Assembly (NCBI RefSeq): GCF_002934445.1
Contig: NZ_PTJE01000009.1
Location: forward strand, 1 to 64,000
Length of the DNA stretch: 64,000 nucleotides
From: Nonlabens xylanidelens
GTDB lineage: Bacteria; Bacteroidota; Bacteroidia; Flavobacteriales; Flavobacteriaceae
Direction: 5' to 3'
The notes under the pieces were generated by a model. That model did no database searches. It was not told the origin of the DNA and worked only from the letters and a program-made list of their open reading frames with translations. This document shows, one piece after another, positions 35,260 through 46,020 of this stretch (positions within the stretch are counted from its first letter, which is position 1; each line of letters starts with the position of its first letter). Made by a program: the position numbers and the translations under genes.

Positions 35260-35871
35260 TTAATCGTCGCCAAATAAGTCACCTACATCTGGAGCTTTTT
35301 CTGAACCTGCGTCTGCCTGATAGAATCCTGAAGGATTAAAATCAAAAATGCCTGCTAGTAAATTACCAGGGAATTTTTTAATGTGAATATTATAAGATCC
35401 TACAGCGCCATTATAGCGATTGCGCTCTACGTTAATGCGGTTTTCTGTGCGCTCTAATTCATTGATTAATTCAAAGAAATTTTCATTTGCTTTTAAATCT
35501 GGATAGTTTTCATAAGTAGCAAGTAATCTACCTAAACCAGAACTTACCTGACTCTGCGCCTGTGAGAATGCCGCAAGGTTTTCTTCAGTAAGATTAGTTG
35601 CATCTACATCTATAGCTACTTGAGTAGCTTTGGCTCTTGCTTCTATAACACCTATTAAAGTTTCCTGCTCAAACTCTGCATATTTCTTAGCTGTAGAAAC
35701 AATGTTAGGAATTAAGTCGTTACGACGTTGATAACTACTCTCTACATTTGCCCATGCGCCGCCTACACCTTCACTTAAACTTACTGCACTATTGTACCAG
35801 TAAATACCATAAATAACTATTAATCCTAGTATTATTCCAGCTAGACCTAATCCACCACCTATTTTTTGCAT
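35260..35871 (-). CDS. LemA family protein
   Basis: The 203-residue protein has an N-terminal membrane helix (about 8-27) followed by the LemA core: LSEGVGGAWANVESSYQRRNDLIPNIVSTAKKYAEFEQETL, LLATYENYPDLKANENFFELINELERTENRINVERNRYNGAV. Residues are arranged as a helical bundle. LemA proteins are widespread and of unknown mechanism, often next to TPM genes, as here. It heads the three-gene operon. Confidence 0.93.
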   Translation of the reverse strand: MQKIGGGLGLAGIILGLIVIYGIYWYNSAVSLSEGVGGAWANVESSYQRRNDLIPNIVSTAKKYAEFEQETLIGVIEARAKATQVAIDVDATNLTEENLAAFSQAQSQVSSGLGRLLATYENYPDLKANENFFELINELERTENRINVERNRYNGAVGSYNIHIKKFPGNLLAGIFDFNPSGFYQADAGSEKAPDVGDLFGDD

Positions 35872-35940
35872 CTATATATTTTTTAATTCTTTTGTTAATT
35901 CTAAAATCAAAGTTACATGAAAATTAGAAATCTGTTTTTC

Positions 35941-36777
35941 TTAAATAGTTAAGTCGGTATTTTTAGGTTGTAAACTTTGTAAATACTCTGGCGTTTTTAA
36001 CAGTCTAGAACCGTACCAAGAGAACAACTCACCATCTACCACCTTAAAATCTGGTGTAACGTTAGGTTTTATAGGGTCTTGAGACGGTGCTGTTAGAAAG
36101 GCTAGTTTCATCTCAGCAATATCGTCTGTAGTAAATGGATAAGGTTCTGAAGATAAGAAAACAGCATCTGGCTGTAACTTAATCATCGCCTCCATATCAA
36201 GTTCTGGATATCTGGTAAGTTCTTGAGCCGCATTAGAAAAACCTGCTCTTGCCAGCATGTCATTAATAAATGTACCTGTACCGACTGCCATGTATGGCTT
36301 TTTCCAGATAAGGTAAAGAGCTTTATGATTTACTTCTGGCTTAGGCAATGTTTTAAATGCGCTAGAAATATTACGTATCAGGGATTTTGCTTTAAACTTA
36401 GTTCCTGTTATTTCTCCTACATCTGCTATCATCTCTAGAGCCTGTTCTAGAGTATCAATATCTGACACATAAGTAGGCGCTATGTGATCACAAAATTCAA
36501 CGATCTTTTGGTTATTTTCTTCTCTATTACAAATAATAAGATCTGGCTGTAATTCTATAATGCGAGATTCTACTATTTTTTTAGTTCCGCCTACTACGGT
36601 TTTCTCATCTATTAATCCTGCTGGGTGTATGCAGTAACGAGTCACACCTACCAGCCTGTCTGCTAGACCTAAGTCTATAAGTAATTCTGTCTGAGATGGT
36701 ACTAGTGATATGATACGTTGTGGTAGTTGATCTAACTCGATCATTCTACCTAATTGATCTGGTATTTTACAAAACAT
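35941..36777 (-). CDS. Helical-backbone metal receptor (BtuF-like), without signal peptide
   Basis: The 278-residue protein has the periplasmic-binding fold of cobalamin and siderophore receptors: PQRIISLVPSQTELLIDLGLADRLVGVTRYC at the start and LIWKKPYMAVGTGTFINDMLARAGF in the second lobe. Unlike true BtuF, no signal peptide or lipobox is seen, so it may be cytosolic or use a distant start. No transporter genes are adjacent. Its ATG overlaps the stop of a 50-residue gene by one base, so the two are coupled. Confidence 0.85.
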   Translation of the reverse strand: MFCKIPDQLGRMIELDQLPQRIISLVPSQTELLIDLGLADRLVGVTRYCIHPAGLIDEKTVVGGTKKIVESRIIELQPDLIICNREENNQKIVEFCDHIAPTYVSDIDTLEQALEMIADVGEITGTKFKAKSLIRNISSAFKTLPKPEVNHKALYLIWKKPYMAVGTGTFINDMLARAGFSNAAQELTRYPELDMEAMIKLQPDAVFLSSEPYPFTTDDIAEMKLAFLTAPSQDPIKPNVTPDFKVVDGELFSWYGSRLLKTPEYLQSLQPKNTDLTI

Positions 36778-36929
36778 TAATCTAGTGCATTTTTAGTTAC
36801 CCATAATTTGTATCCAAAAATTGCCATTTGCAATTTACTTGCTTTAGCTAGATCTAATCGCTTTTTTGTAAAGCTGGGTAAAACCGCTTTATTTAATCGA
36901 GCTAGTATCTTGAACACATCTTTCTTCAT
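36777..36929 (-). CDS. 50-residue conserved basic protein
   Basis: A short gene starting MKKDVFKILARLNKAVLPSF and ending GYKLWVTKNALD. It is basic and probably helical. I recall near-identical small proteins in Flavobacteriaceae, sometimes labelled SsrA-binding protein, but it is far too short to be SmpB (about 150 residues) and that label looks wrong. The stop TAA overlaps the ATG of the metal-receptor gene, indicating translational coupling. The start at 36929 gives a length of exactly 51 codons including stop. Confidence 0.75.
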   Translation of the reverse strand: MKKDVFKILARLNKAVLPSFTKKRLDLAKASKLQMAIFGYKLWVTKNALD

Positions 36930-36970
36930 ACACCAAATGTAAGGTTTTGTAAGCCTTTACTTAAGTATTA

Positions 36971-37007
36971 AATAGTAAAACCCATTCTAAAGGCTAGAAT
37001 GGGTTTT
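36971..37007 (-). terminator. Terminator after the BlaR1 gene
   Basis: Inverted repeat AAAACCCATTCTA (36977-36989) with its complement at 36995-37007. On the minus strand it ends in a T-rich run. It lies just downstream of the BlaR1-like stop at 37033. Confidence 0.75.
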
Positions 37008-37032
37008 ACAGGTAATCCAAATGAAGTTTTAA

Positions 37033-39390
37033 TTACTTAAACGGCACCATGCTTATAGATGGCGAGTCTGATCCTTCTTTAAAGACAATTTTTAATTCTT
37101 TATAGCCAGCAGTAGATTGATATGCATATTGAGCACCATCGATATCAAACTTTAATTTCACTAAGCGATCGTTTTTCATGCGATGTGTTTTTAGTTTAAA
37201 AGTATGCCCAGCATCTTCAAGTCTCTCTCTCAGCTTTTCAAAACGCTCTTCTGACATATCATCAAAGTGGAATTCTGATTCGATATTATCGCTTGGGTAA
37301 ACATAAACAACATTTGTATCTCCATACCCAACTCTACTTACTCTTTTAGAACCTATCTTTTCCAGCAATTCTGCACGTCTCGCTTCTTTAACTTCTGTCC
37401 TTTTACTTATTAAGGAATCTCTACGAGCCGCATAGCCAGCTTTTATTTCTTCGCGTTTTTGAAGCATTTCTTGTTTTTTGGATATTATCAAAGCTCGACG
37501 ATTATCTATATCAGTATTTTTAGTGGTGATAAGAACGACACCATTTGTTGCTTTCTCACCATAAAGAGAAGTAGCTTCTTTATTTTTAAGAACAGAAACA
37601 CTCTCAATAAGCTTAGGGTCGATAAGATTTGCAATTTCTGCATTGGTCTCTTTTCCATTAACTATCATTAAAGCTGAATTTTCACCTAGATCTAACTTTT
37701 CAATACTGACGTTTTCTGTTATAGTAGTAGAAACACCGTTCTTACTCGTGTGCACAGTTTTTGGATAATCAAAATAGATAACATTTAAAGAGTCTAGCTG
37801 AACGTTTTTCAATCTTGCCTGTATCTTATTTTTAAGAGAATCTACATCATCAAATTGAAATGAATCACTGTTTAACAAGCTATCTATATTTTTGCCATTA
37901 GTAGATTCCATCATTGAAAAAATAACTGCATTCCTTGCTTCTTCTCGAGCAATCAGCTCTTCCATTTGTGCTATTGTTATTAAGCTGTCACCACTTTTCA
38001 CTAAAGAATCAGAATCTGATGTATACGTGTAAGATGAGGTAATGGTAGAATAAGAGTTTTTATTTGCTACACCTGTACAGTCTCCCATACTCCACGACTT
38101 AGAATCTCCCTCAATCTCTCCTTTTACACAAATGGATTTTATACCACTTGTAGCACTGTATTCCTGAGAACCTTTGTAACCGTTATTGTCATCTAGCGAA
38201 ATCTTGATTCTTACTATTTTCCCTCTTTTGATTTTTAACTTACTGTAATTAAAATCTACATTGTATTCTTTCTTTAAATAAGTCTTCTTTTCATCAAGAT
38301 ATTCTTTTGTAGAAGTAGGTTCTATTGAGAAATTTATGGTGTGGTCAAAATCTATAATAGGATCTTCACTCCACAGTTCTTGTGCTATTCCTACCTCTTC
38401 TTCTGAAGTAGTTGTTGCATTTTCAATTGTATCAATAACAGAGGATTCATCATTATTATTTGTGACAGAATCCATTTGTCGAGCATTTTCATTTTTAACA
38501 TACTCTATTTCTTCTACTACATTAAAACTGTAGAGAAAAAGTACGATAACTGGTAGTATCAATGCATATTTATAGGCATTCCAGTTGGCAGACGCTTCTT
38601 TTTGTAACATAACAATTCGTTTTTTGATAAATGGTGTGAAAAAATTATTAGCCAGTGCTGGTTGCATATGACTTGCAGCAGCACTTAATAAAGTGCGCTC
38701 GTAGCTTATTCCTGTAGTGTTTTTAACTTTGGCTTTTGAGTCGGCAATAAATTCTAAGTTCTCACCTATCTGCCTCTTTAACAACCACACTAGTGGATTG
38801 ATCCAGAATAGGGCTTTAAAAAGATGCGACGCAATTAAATCTATAGAATGCCATTCTCTAGCGTGGACTTTCTCGTGTTCTAGAATTAAATCTAGTTCTG
38901 GCGATTGCTGGTCTGACGTAGAGTAACATATATAGTTAAAGAAACTGAAAGGTGTCAGCTTTCGCGAAAGCGTAACTATAACAAACTTACCAGATCTCTT
39001 TTTATCACCAGAACGTATTAAGCTGCGCAGCGAACTTAATTCTACTATCATTTTACCTATAAAAAATATAGAAATGGCAATGTATAGATAGAAGAATAGC
39101 ATGGCATAGTCAAAGGCTACTGCAGTTTCTTCTACCATAGACTGTTGTAAAACAGATACCATAGGTGTCGCTAGTTGTTGGGGCAAATAGACCACTTGTT
39201 CTGGTTGCTCTACATAAACGGTTTGGGTAATTTCTACTAGCGGAAACAATATACTTGCTGCTATACCTGCCAGTAAAAACCATCTGTTTGCGTTAAAAAA
39301 TGTGAGCCTGCGTAGTAAGAAATGATAAACAAGTACAAATATGCTAAGTACTCCGGCGCTTTTTAAAAGATATTCTATAGCTGTTTCCAT
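37033..39390 (-). CDS. BlaR1-like M56 sensor peptidase with TonB-plug-like segment
   Basis: The 785-residue protein starts with four membrane helices and an M56 peptidase domain with LILEHEKVHAREWHSIDLIASHLFKALFWINPLVW; HEKVH is the zinc motif. The periplasmic part is long. Near residues 580-625 it has SVSVLKNKEATSLYGEKATNGVVLITTK, a TonB-receptor-plug-like motif, and then a charged helical stretch. Instead of a penicillin-sensor domain it therefore carries a different sensor. It is paired with a BlaI-type repressor 1 bp upstream. The palindrome encodes TLSRKL at about 141-146. Confidence 0.9.
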   Translation of the reverse strand: METAIEYLLKSAGVLSIFVLVYHFLLRRLTFFNANRWFLLAGIAASILFPLVEITQTVYVEQPEQVVYLPQQLATPMVSVLQQSMVEETAVAFDYAMLFFYLYIAISIFFIGKMIVELSSLRSLIRSGDKKRSGKFVIVTLSRKLTPFSFFNYICYSTSDQQSPELDLILEHEKVHAREWHSIDLIASHLFKALFWINPLVWLLKRQIGENLEFIADSKAKVKNTTGISYERTLLSAAASHMQPALANNFFTPFIKKRIVMLQKEASANWNAYKYALILPVIVLFLYSFNVVEEIEYVKNENARQMDSVTNNNDESSVIDTIENATTTSEEEVGIAQELWSEDPIIDFDHTINFSIEPTSTKEYLDEKKTYLKKEYNVDFNYSKLKIKRGKIVRIKISLDDNNGYKGSQEYSATSGIKSICVKGEIEGDSKSWSMGDCTGVANKNSYSTITSSYTYTSDSDSLVKSGDSLITIAQMEELIAREEARNAVIFSMMESTNGKNIDSLLNSDSFQFDDVDSLKNKIQARLKNVQLDSLNVIYFDYPKTVHTSKNGVSTTITENVSIEKLDLGENSALMIVNGKETNAEIANLIDPKLIESVSVLKNKEATSLYGEKATNGVVLITTKNTDIDNRRALIISKKQEMLQKREEIKAGYAARRDSLISKRTEVKEARRAELLEKIGSKRVSRVGYGDTNVVYVYPSDNIESEFHFDDMSEERFEKLRERLEDAGHTFKLKTHRMKNDRLVKLKFDIDGAQYAYQSTAGYKELKIVFKEGSDSPSISMVPFK
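38957..38972. repeat. Palindrome copy inside the BlaR1-like gene (15 of 16)
   Basis: AGCTTTCGCGAAAGCG, with A in place of the first C, in the LSRK frame. Confidence 0.9.
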
Positions 39391-39391
39391 C

Positions 39392-39751
39392 TTATTTTTC
39401 TTTAGATTCTATCATTTCTAAAATCTCTCTCAACTCTGTCGCGCTTATTTTCTCTTCTTTGGCAAAAAAGGAAACCATGTTTTTATAAGAGTCGTTAAAG
39501 TAACTAGTCATGGCATTATTTACAAACTTGTTGCGATAGTCATCTTTTTTTACCACTGGAAAATAACGATGTGTTTTACCGAATGCCTCATAACCCACAT
39601 ACTTCTTCTCTTCTAGCTTGCGCACAATAGTAGAAACCGTATTATAATGATTAGTCCCTTTTAAATGAGGTACTATTTCTTTTACAAAGGCTTTTTCTAG
39701 ATCCCAAAGCGCCTGCATTACCTCTTCTTCTTTTTGCGTTAATTTTTCCAT
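39392..39751 (-). CDS. BlaI/MecI/CopY family repressor
   Basis: A 119-residue winged-helix repressor. TQKEEEVMQALWDLEKAFVKEIVPHL and TVSTIVRKLEEKKYVGYEAFGKTHRYFPVVKKDDYR match the BlaI/MecI DNA-binding fold, and a C-terminal dimerisation helix follows. When its sensor peptidase is triggered, such a repressor is cleaved and released. It is the first gene of the blaI-blaR1 pair. Its promoter is covered by three equally spaced candidate operators, so autoregulation is strongly implied. Confidence 0.93.
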   Translation of the reverse strand: MEKLTQKEEEVMQALWDLEKAFVKEIVPHLKGTNHYNTVSTIVRKLEEKKYVGYEAFGKTHRYFPVVKKDDYRNKFVNNAMTSYFNDSYKNMVSFFAKEEKISATELREILEMIESKEK

Positions 39752-39791
39752 TTCTATATGATTTACTTTGAAACTACTTTTATTGATGAAA

Positions 39792-39822
39792 CAAACATAT
39801 AACTATTATTATAGTTATCAAA
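39792..39822 (-). promoter_or_regulatory. Promoter of the blaI-blaR1 operon
   Basis: On the minus strand, TTTG (39822-39819) is followed by 19 bp and then TATGTTTG (39799-39792), an exact Bacteroidota house-keeping promoter. The first operator occupies the 19-bp spacer. Confidence 0.85.
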
Positions 39823-39856
39823 CTATTTATGTAGTTATTAAACTAATCGCATAGTT
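39801..39856. promoter_or_regulatory. Three tandem BlaI-type operators, 20-bp spacing
   Basis: AACTA-N6-TAGTT occurs at 39801-39816, 39821-39836 and 39841-39856. The start-to-start spacing is exactly 20 bp. The first is extended to an 8-bp perfect inverted repeat (39799-39818). The sites resemble the dyad form of BlaI/MecI/CopY operators, though the core bases are not the TACA/TGTA of Gram-positive ones. Confidence 0.8.
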
Positions 39857-39931
39857 AATTATTGTTATTGACTGTTTATTTTTCTTTTAACAACTTACAA
39901 TTCCTTTAACTTTGCATTAAAATCAAGTATC

Positions 39932-40612
39932 GTGCGCATAGACATTATAACCGTATTACCAGAATTAATAAAAAGTCCCTTTGAAGCATCCATTTTAAAA
40001 CGTGGTATAGAAAAAGGTCTTGTAGAAGTGCACATGCATGATTTAAGAAAATACGGACTTAATAAATACAATCAAGTAGACGACTATCAATATGGTGGTG
40101 GCGCTGGTATGGTAATGATGATTGAGCCACTGGATAAATTAATACATGAGCTTAAAGAAGGTCGTGAATATGACGAGGTTATCTATATGACACCAGATGG
40201 TGTGACTCTTAATCAAGGAATGGCAAACCATTTATCCCTTAAAGAGAACATCATGATTATTTGTGGTCATTATAAAGGAATCGATCAACGTGTGAGAGAT
40301 CTTTATATTACTAGAGAGATTTCTATAGGTGATTATGTACTGTCTGGCGGTGAGTTAGGTGCTGCCGTTTTATGCGATGCATTGATAAGATTAATTCCTG
40401 GCGTGATTAGTGATGAGACTAGTGCATTAACCGATAGTTTTCAAGATGGTTTACTTGCTCCACCGGTTTACACGCGTCCTGCCGATTATAAAGGACATAA
40501 AGTGCCGGATATTTTATTAAGCGGTCATTTAAAAGCGATAGAAGAATGGAGAGAAGAAAAAGCCTTTGAAAGAACACGTGAACGAAGACCTGACCTTTTA
40601 AATGAGGATTAG
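39932..40612 (+). CDS. trmD: tRNA (guanine37-N1)-methyltransferase
   Basis: A SPOUT-class methyltransferase that adds a methyl group to G37 next to the anticodon, preventing frameshifts. It starts with GTG at 39932. The family blocks are all present: [29 protein letters not shown] and [16 protein letters not shown], which forms the knot holding AdoMet. Length is 226 residues. It precedes a sorting-tail protein gene and rplS; trmD and rplS are neighbours in many bacteria. Confidence 0.96.
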   Translation: MRIDIITVLPELIKSPFEASILKRGIEKGLVEVHMHDLRKYGLNKYNQVDDYQYGGGAGMVMMIEPLDKLIHELKEGREYDEVIYMTPDGVTLNQGMANHLSLKENIMIICGHYKGIDQRVRDLYITREISIGDYVLSGGELGAAVLCDALIRLIPGVISDETSALTDSFQDGLLAPPVYTRPADYKGHKVPDILLSGHLKAIEEWREEKAFERTRERRPDLLNED

Positions 40613-40659
40613 TATCAAAAATCGGTTAAAAAGTTTTAACTTTACGATACAATATTATT

Positions 40660-41022
40660 ATGAATAGAATTTTACTCTTTATTTTATTAAGCGTTTTTAC
40701 GTTATCACAGAGCACTGCTACTTTGCAAAAAGACAGTAATGACTCTACTATTACTGTGAAAACAGATAAGGAAAAAGAAAAATTAACCGTTCTTACTAAT
40801 CCTGTAAAGGATGGCTATTTAAAAATAACTTTTACTAGTGCTCATAGTAACGACATTACTCTTACTATAATTAACTCCTTAGGTAAACAAGTGTATAATG
40901 CAAAAAGAGGTGTAAACAGCGATGTACAAACCTTTGATGTATCTAAGCTTACTGCTGGTATATACTTCTTAAGAGTGAGTACTTCTTCTTCTAACTTTGT
41001 AAAAAAGCTGATCATACGATAA
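40660..41022 (+). CDS. Minimal protein with type IX secretion sorting tail
   Basis: The 120-residue protein has a signal peptide (about 1-20), a 25-residue charged linker and then only a type A sorting domain: LTNPVKDGYLKITFTS, TLTIINSLGKQVYNAKRG and FDVSKLTAGIYFLRVS-KKLIIR. Such domains are normally the C-terminal address label of a large secreted enzyme or adhesin; here the passenger is missing. It may be a secreted mini-protein or a competitor for the secretion machine. It lies between trmD and rplS. Confidence 0.85.
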   Translation: MNRILLFILLSVFTLSQSTATLQKDSNDSTITVKTDKEKEKLTVLTNPVKDGYLKITFTSAHSNDITLTIINSLGKQVYNAKRGVNSDVQTFDVSKLTAGIYFLRVSTSSSNFVKKLIIR

Positions 41023-41048
41023 TTGATATTTAAAAACTCTTGTTTTTA

Positions 41049-41079
41049 TTTGTCAGTTTATAACAAGTTTGTATTTTTG
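41049..41079 (+). promoter_or_regulatory. rplS promoter
   Basis: TTTG (41049-41052), 19 bp, then TATTTTTG (41072-41079): the complete Bacteroidota promoter consensus, 75 bp upstream of the rplS ATG. Confidence 0.8.
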
Positions 41080-41153
41080 CAGCTCGTAAAAATTAACCTC
41101 TGACGATAATCGTGCATGTTATTCATTACTCAATCTAATTAATTCCTATTTAC

Positions 41154-41507
41154 ATGGAAAAGTTAATAAAATTCGTACAAGACGAATTCGTAGAAAAAAA
41201 AGATTTACCTAAATTCTCAGCTGGAGATACTATCACTGTATACTATGAGATTAAAGAAGGTGAAAAAAGTCGTACTCAGTTCTTCCGTGGAGTTGTTCTT
41301 CAATTAAGAGGTACTGGAGCTACAAAAACTTTTACAATTAGAAAAATGTCTGGTAACATAGGTGTAGAGCGTATCTTCCCATTAAACTTACCAGCTATTC
41401 AGAAAATCGAAGTGAACAAGTATGGAGCTGTACGTAGAAAGCGTATCTTCTACTTCAGAGAACTTACTGGAAAGAAAGCACGTATCAAAGAAGCGCGCAG
41501 AAAGTAA
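41154..41507 (+). CDS. rplS: 50S ribosomal protein L19
   Basis: L19 sits at the 30S-50S interface. The 117-residue sequence shows FSAGDTITVYYEIKEGEKSRTQFFRGVVLQLRG, TFTIRKMSGNIGVERIFPLNLPAIQKIEV and FYFRELTGKKARIKEARRK, as expected for the family. It has its own strong promoter and a clear terminator, so it is transcribed alone and independently of trmD. Confidence 0.97.
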   Translation: MEKLIKFVQDEFVEKKDLPKFSAGDTITVYYEIKEGEKSRTQFFRGVVLQLRGTGATKTFTIRKMSGNIGVERIFPLNLPAIQKIEVNKYGAVRRKRIFYFRELTGKKARIKEARRK

Positions 41508-41526
41508 TCTTTCTTCAACATATTTT

Positions 41527-41557
41527 AAAAAGCTGTCCACATCGGACAGCTTTTTTT
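41527..41557 (+). terminator. rplS terminator
   Basis: Stem AAAAAGCTGTCC (41527-41538) pairs with GGACAGCTTTTT, loop ACATC, ending in seven T. Confidence 0.92.
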
Positions 41558-44112
<2,555 letters not shown>

Positions 44113-44150
44113 TTATAAAAGTATAAAAGCTTTTTTAATTATCAGTTTCA

Positions 44151-44183
44151 AAAATCCTCAAGCTTTGCTTGAGGATTTTTTTT
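44151..44183 (+). terminator. Isocitrate dehydrogenase terminator
   Basis: ATCCTCAAGC (44154-44163), loop TTT, then the complement, followed by a run of T. Confidence 0.9.
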
Positions 44184-44285
44184 ATCTCTCGATATGACAA
44201 TTCAGTAATCTATTTATACAAGTCAGGTAATTATTAAATATCAAAGCTACTCCATACATTTATATTTGATAAAAAATCTACCAAC

Positions 44286-44690
44286 ATGGAAAACCACTAC
44301 ACCACGTTATATTACACTTTAATGTACATACATTTAATCACGGTAATCCCATGTGTATTTATAGGTGCCTACCTTCTACTATTCAGTAAAGGGACTATCT
44401 GGCACAGAAATTTAGGTAAGTATTACATGATCTCTATGATGGTAACCGCTATAGTTTCTCTTTTTATGCCTGCCATGGTAGGACCGCAATTCTTAAACCA
44501 CTTTGGTTACATTCACTTATTCAGCCTTCTTACTCTATGGTCGGTTCCTACTGCCTACATCGCAATTAGAAAAGGACAGGTTAAAAAGCATAAATTAAAA
44601 ATGATTTTTCTTTACATAGGTGCATTAATCATAGCAGGCGGCTTTACATTCGTACCTGGTCGTTTTATGTACGAAGTCTTTTTTGGGTAA
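44286..44690 (+). CDS. DUF2306-like four-helix membrane protein
   Basis: The 134-residue protein has four membrane helices (about 10-30, 46-65, 76-93, 105-126). HLITVIPCVFIGAYLLLFSKGTIWHRNLGKYYMISM is the usual DUF2306 start, where the second His region WHRNLGK is conserved. The family's function is not known; some relatives bind heme. It has its own spacer on both sides, with a palindrome copy downstream. Confidence 0.85.
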   Translation: MENHYTTLYYTLMYIHLITVIPCVFIGAYLLLFSKGTIWHRNLGKYYMISMMVTAIVSLFMPAMVGPQFLNHFGYIHLFSLLTLWSVPTAYIAIRKGQVKKHKLKMIFLYIGALIIAGGFTFVPGRFMYEVFFG

Positions 44691-44707
44691 TATGATTTTG
44701 TGGATCT

Positions 44708-44722
44708 CGCTTTCGCGAAAGC
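44708..44722. repeat. Palindrome copy between convergent genes (15 of 16)
   Basis: CGCTTTCGCGAAAGC followed by A instead of G, flanked on the left by GGATCT, as for the copy at 648. Confidence 0.9.
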
Positions 44723-44743
44723 AGAATAAACATCATTATCCTA

Positions 44744-46009
44744 TTAAAAATACTGCCCTATCCCAAAGACAAAACCCTGCGTAGCGTCAGGCGTGACTCC
44801 TGCACCGTAATCTATTCTAAAAATAGTATTGAAGATACGTTTATGAATAAAACGCAAACCTATACCTGGATATACTCTTATGTTTTGAGACTCACCAAAA
44901 TCGGTTAATTCTCCTCCTGGATTTCTCCACGTCCCAGCATCTACAAAGGCATTTCCTTGCAGTACAAACCAGTCCTTATCTATAAAAGAATGACGGTATT
45001 CTGTATTTAAAACAATTGCCGCCGTACCTCTATCGATGGTATTACCGACACCGCGTATATTCAAATTATTATCTACCGCAAATGGCGCAAAAGGAGAATC
45101 GTCATTAGTAGAAAAACCTACTCTTAAACGATTTGCCCAGTTACCACGCTCTCCTATTCTATGAAAATAGGTAAAATCATTTCGCCATATAGTAAAACTA
45201 GGCAACGCACTATCAGAACTATCTACATATTGTAAATTAAAGAGACTCTTAAATCCTTCATGATACTGGTAGTAACTATTTACACCATTGTATTCATAAA
45301 TTAACTTAGCTAAAAATTTACTTACCTCTAAGTTTTGTGGGACCGTAGTAGATGTGGCGCCACTTAAATAATTGTATTTCTCAGTAAAGGTGCTCAACGC
45401 TATTTCGGCACGATGATTTAAACTTAACTGATGTAAAACACCAGCGGTAAAAGAGACATTATTATATTTATACTGCGCTACCTGATTATTAAAAAAAACA
45501 GGCTCTTCAGTTGTGAGCGATTGCGCCATAAAGGATAATCCCCAATTTTTATTAATTAAATAAGGTGCTCTTACATTAAGACCATAAGAATCAAAGATGT
45601 CTTTTTGATAAAAAATACCTACGGCTACACCTTTGCCAAATGTATTGAACTCGGTAACACCTAATCGGTAAGCTACCTCATCTTCATCTGTGGTATAAAA
45701 ATTAAAATATGGGATAATGGTAAAATTCTCTTGTACACCGTAAACTATTTTATAATCACTATCTACTTTATGCACTTGATAATAAGCATGTGCAATCCCA
45801 GCTTCACGTTTTAATCTTATAATATCATTTTCTAATAGTGTGCTATCTAGTTGCTGTCCTATCTTTAAATTAATGATAGATTTTATATAAGGTGTTTTAG
45901 TCTTTTTATTATCCTGTATTACTATTTCTTGGATAGTCTGACTATAAGAAAAGACACTTACCACTAGCATCGCTAGAGTGATAAATGTCTTAAATTCTTT
46001 ATGAAACAA
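44744..46009 (-). CDS. BamA/TamA-family outer-membrane protein
   Basis: The 421-residue protein has a signal peptide (cleavage near SYSQ), one POTRA-like segment (about 25-95, TIQEIVIQDNKKTK and NDIIRLKREAGIAHAYYQ), and a C-terminal beta barrel ending in aromatic GIGQYF. NLNIRGVGNTIDRGTAAIVLNTEYRHSF includes the RG-x-G like loop 6 motif of Omp85 proteins. It is smaller than BamA and likely a specialised relative, not the essential assembly factor. It is the last gene of the DUF547-barrel-BamA run. Confidence 0.88.
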   Translation of the reverse strand: MFHKEFKTFITLAMLVVSVFSYSQTIQEIVIQDNKKTKTPYIKSIINLKIGQQLDSTLLENDIIRLKREAGIAHAYYQVHKVDSDYKIVYGVQENFTIIPYFNFYTTDEDEVAYRLGVTEFNTFGKGVAVGIFYQKDIFDSYGLNVRAPYLINKNWGLSFMAQSLTTEEPVFFNNQVAQYKYNNVSFTAGVLHQLSLNHRAEIALSTFTEKYNYLSGATSTTVPQNLEVSKFLAKLIYEYNGVNSYYQYHEGFKSLFNLQYVDSSDSALPSFTIWRNDFTYFHRIGERGNWANRLRVGFSTNDDSPFAPFAVDNNLNIRGVGNTIDRGTAAIVLNTEYRHSFIDKDWFVLQGNAFVDAGTWRNPGGELTDFGESQNIRVYPGIGLRFIHKRIFNTIFRIDYGAGVTPDATQGFVFGIGQYF

Positions 46010-46020
46010 TGTTTCTATTT

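Noticed and set aside
36777-36929. Short gene as SmpB (SsrA-binding protein)
   Set aside because: It is a third of the SmpB length and lacks its barrel motifs.
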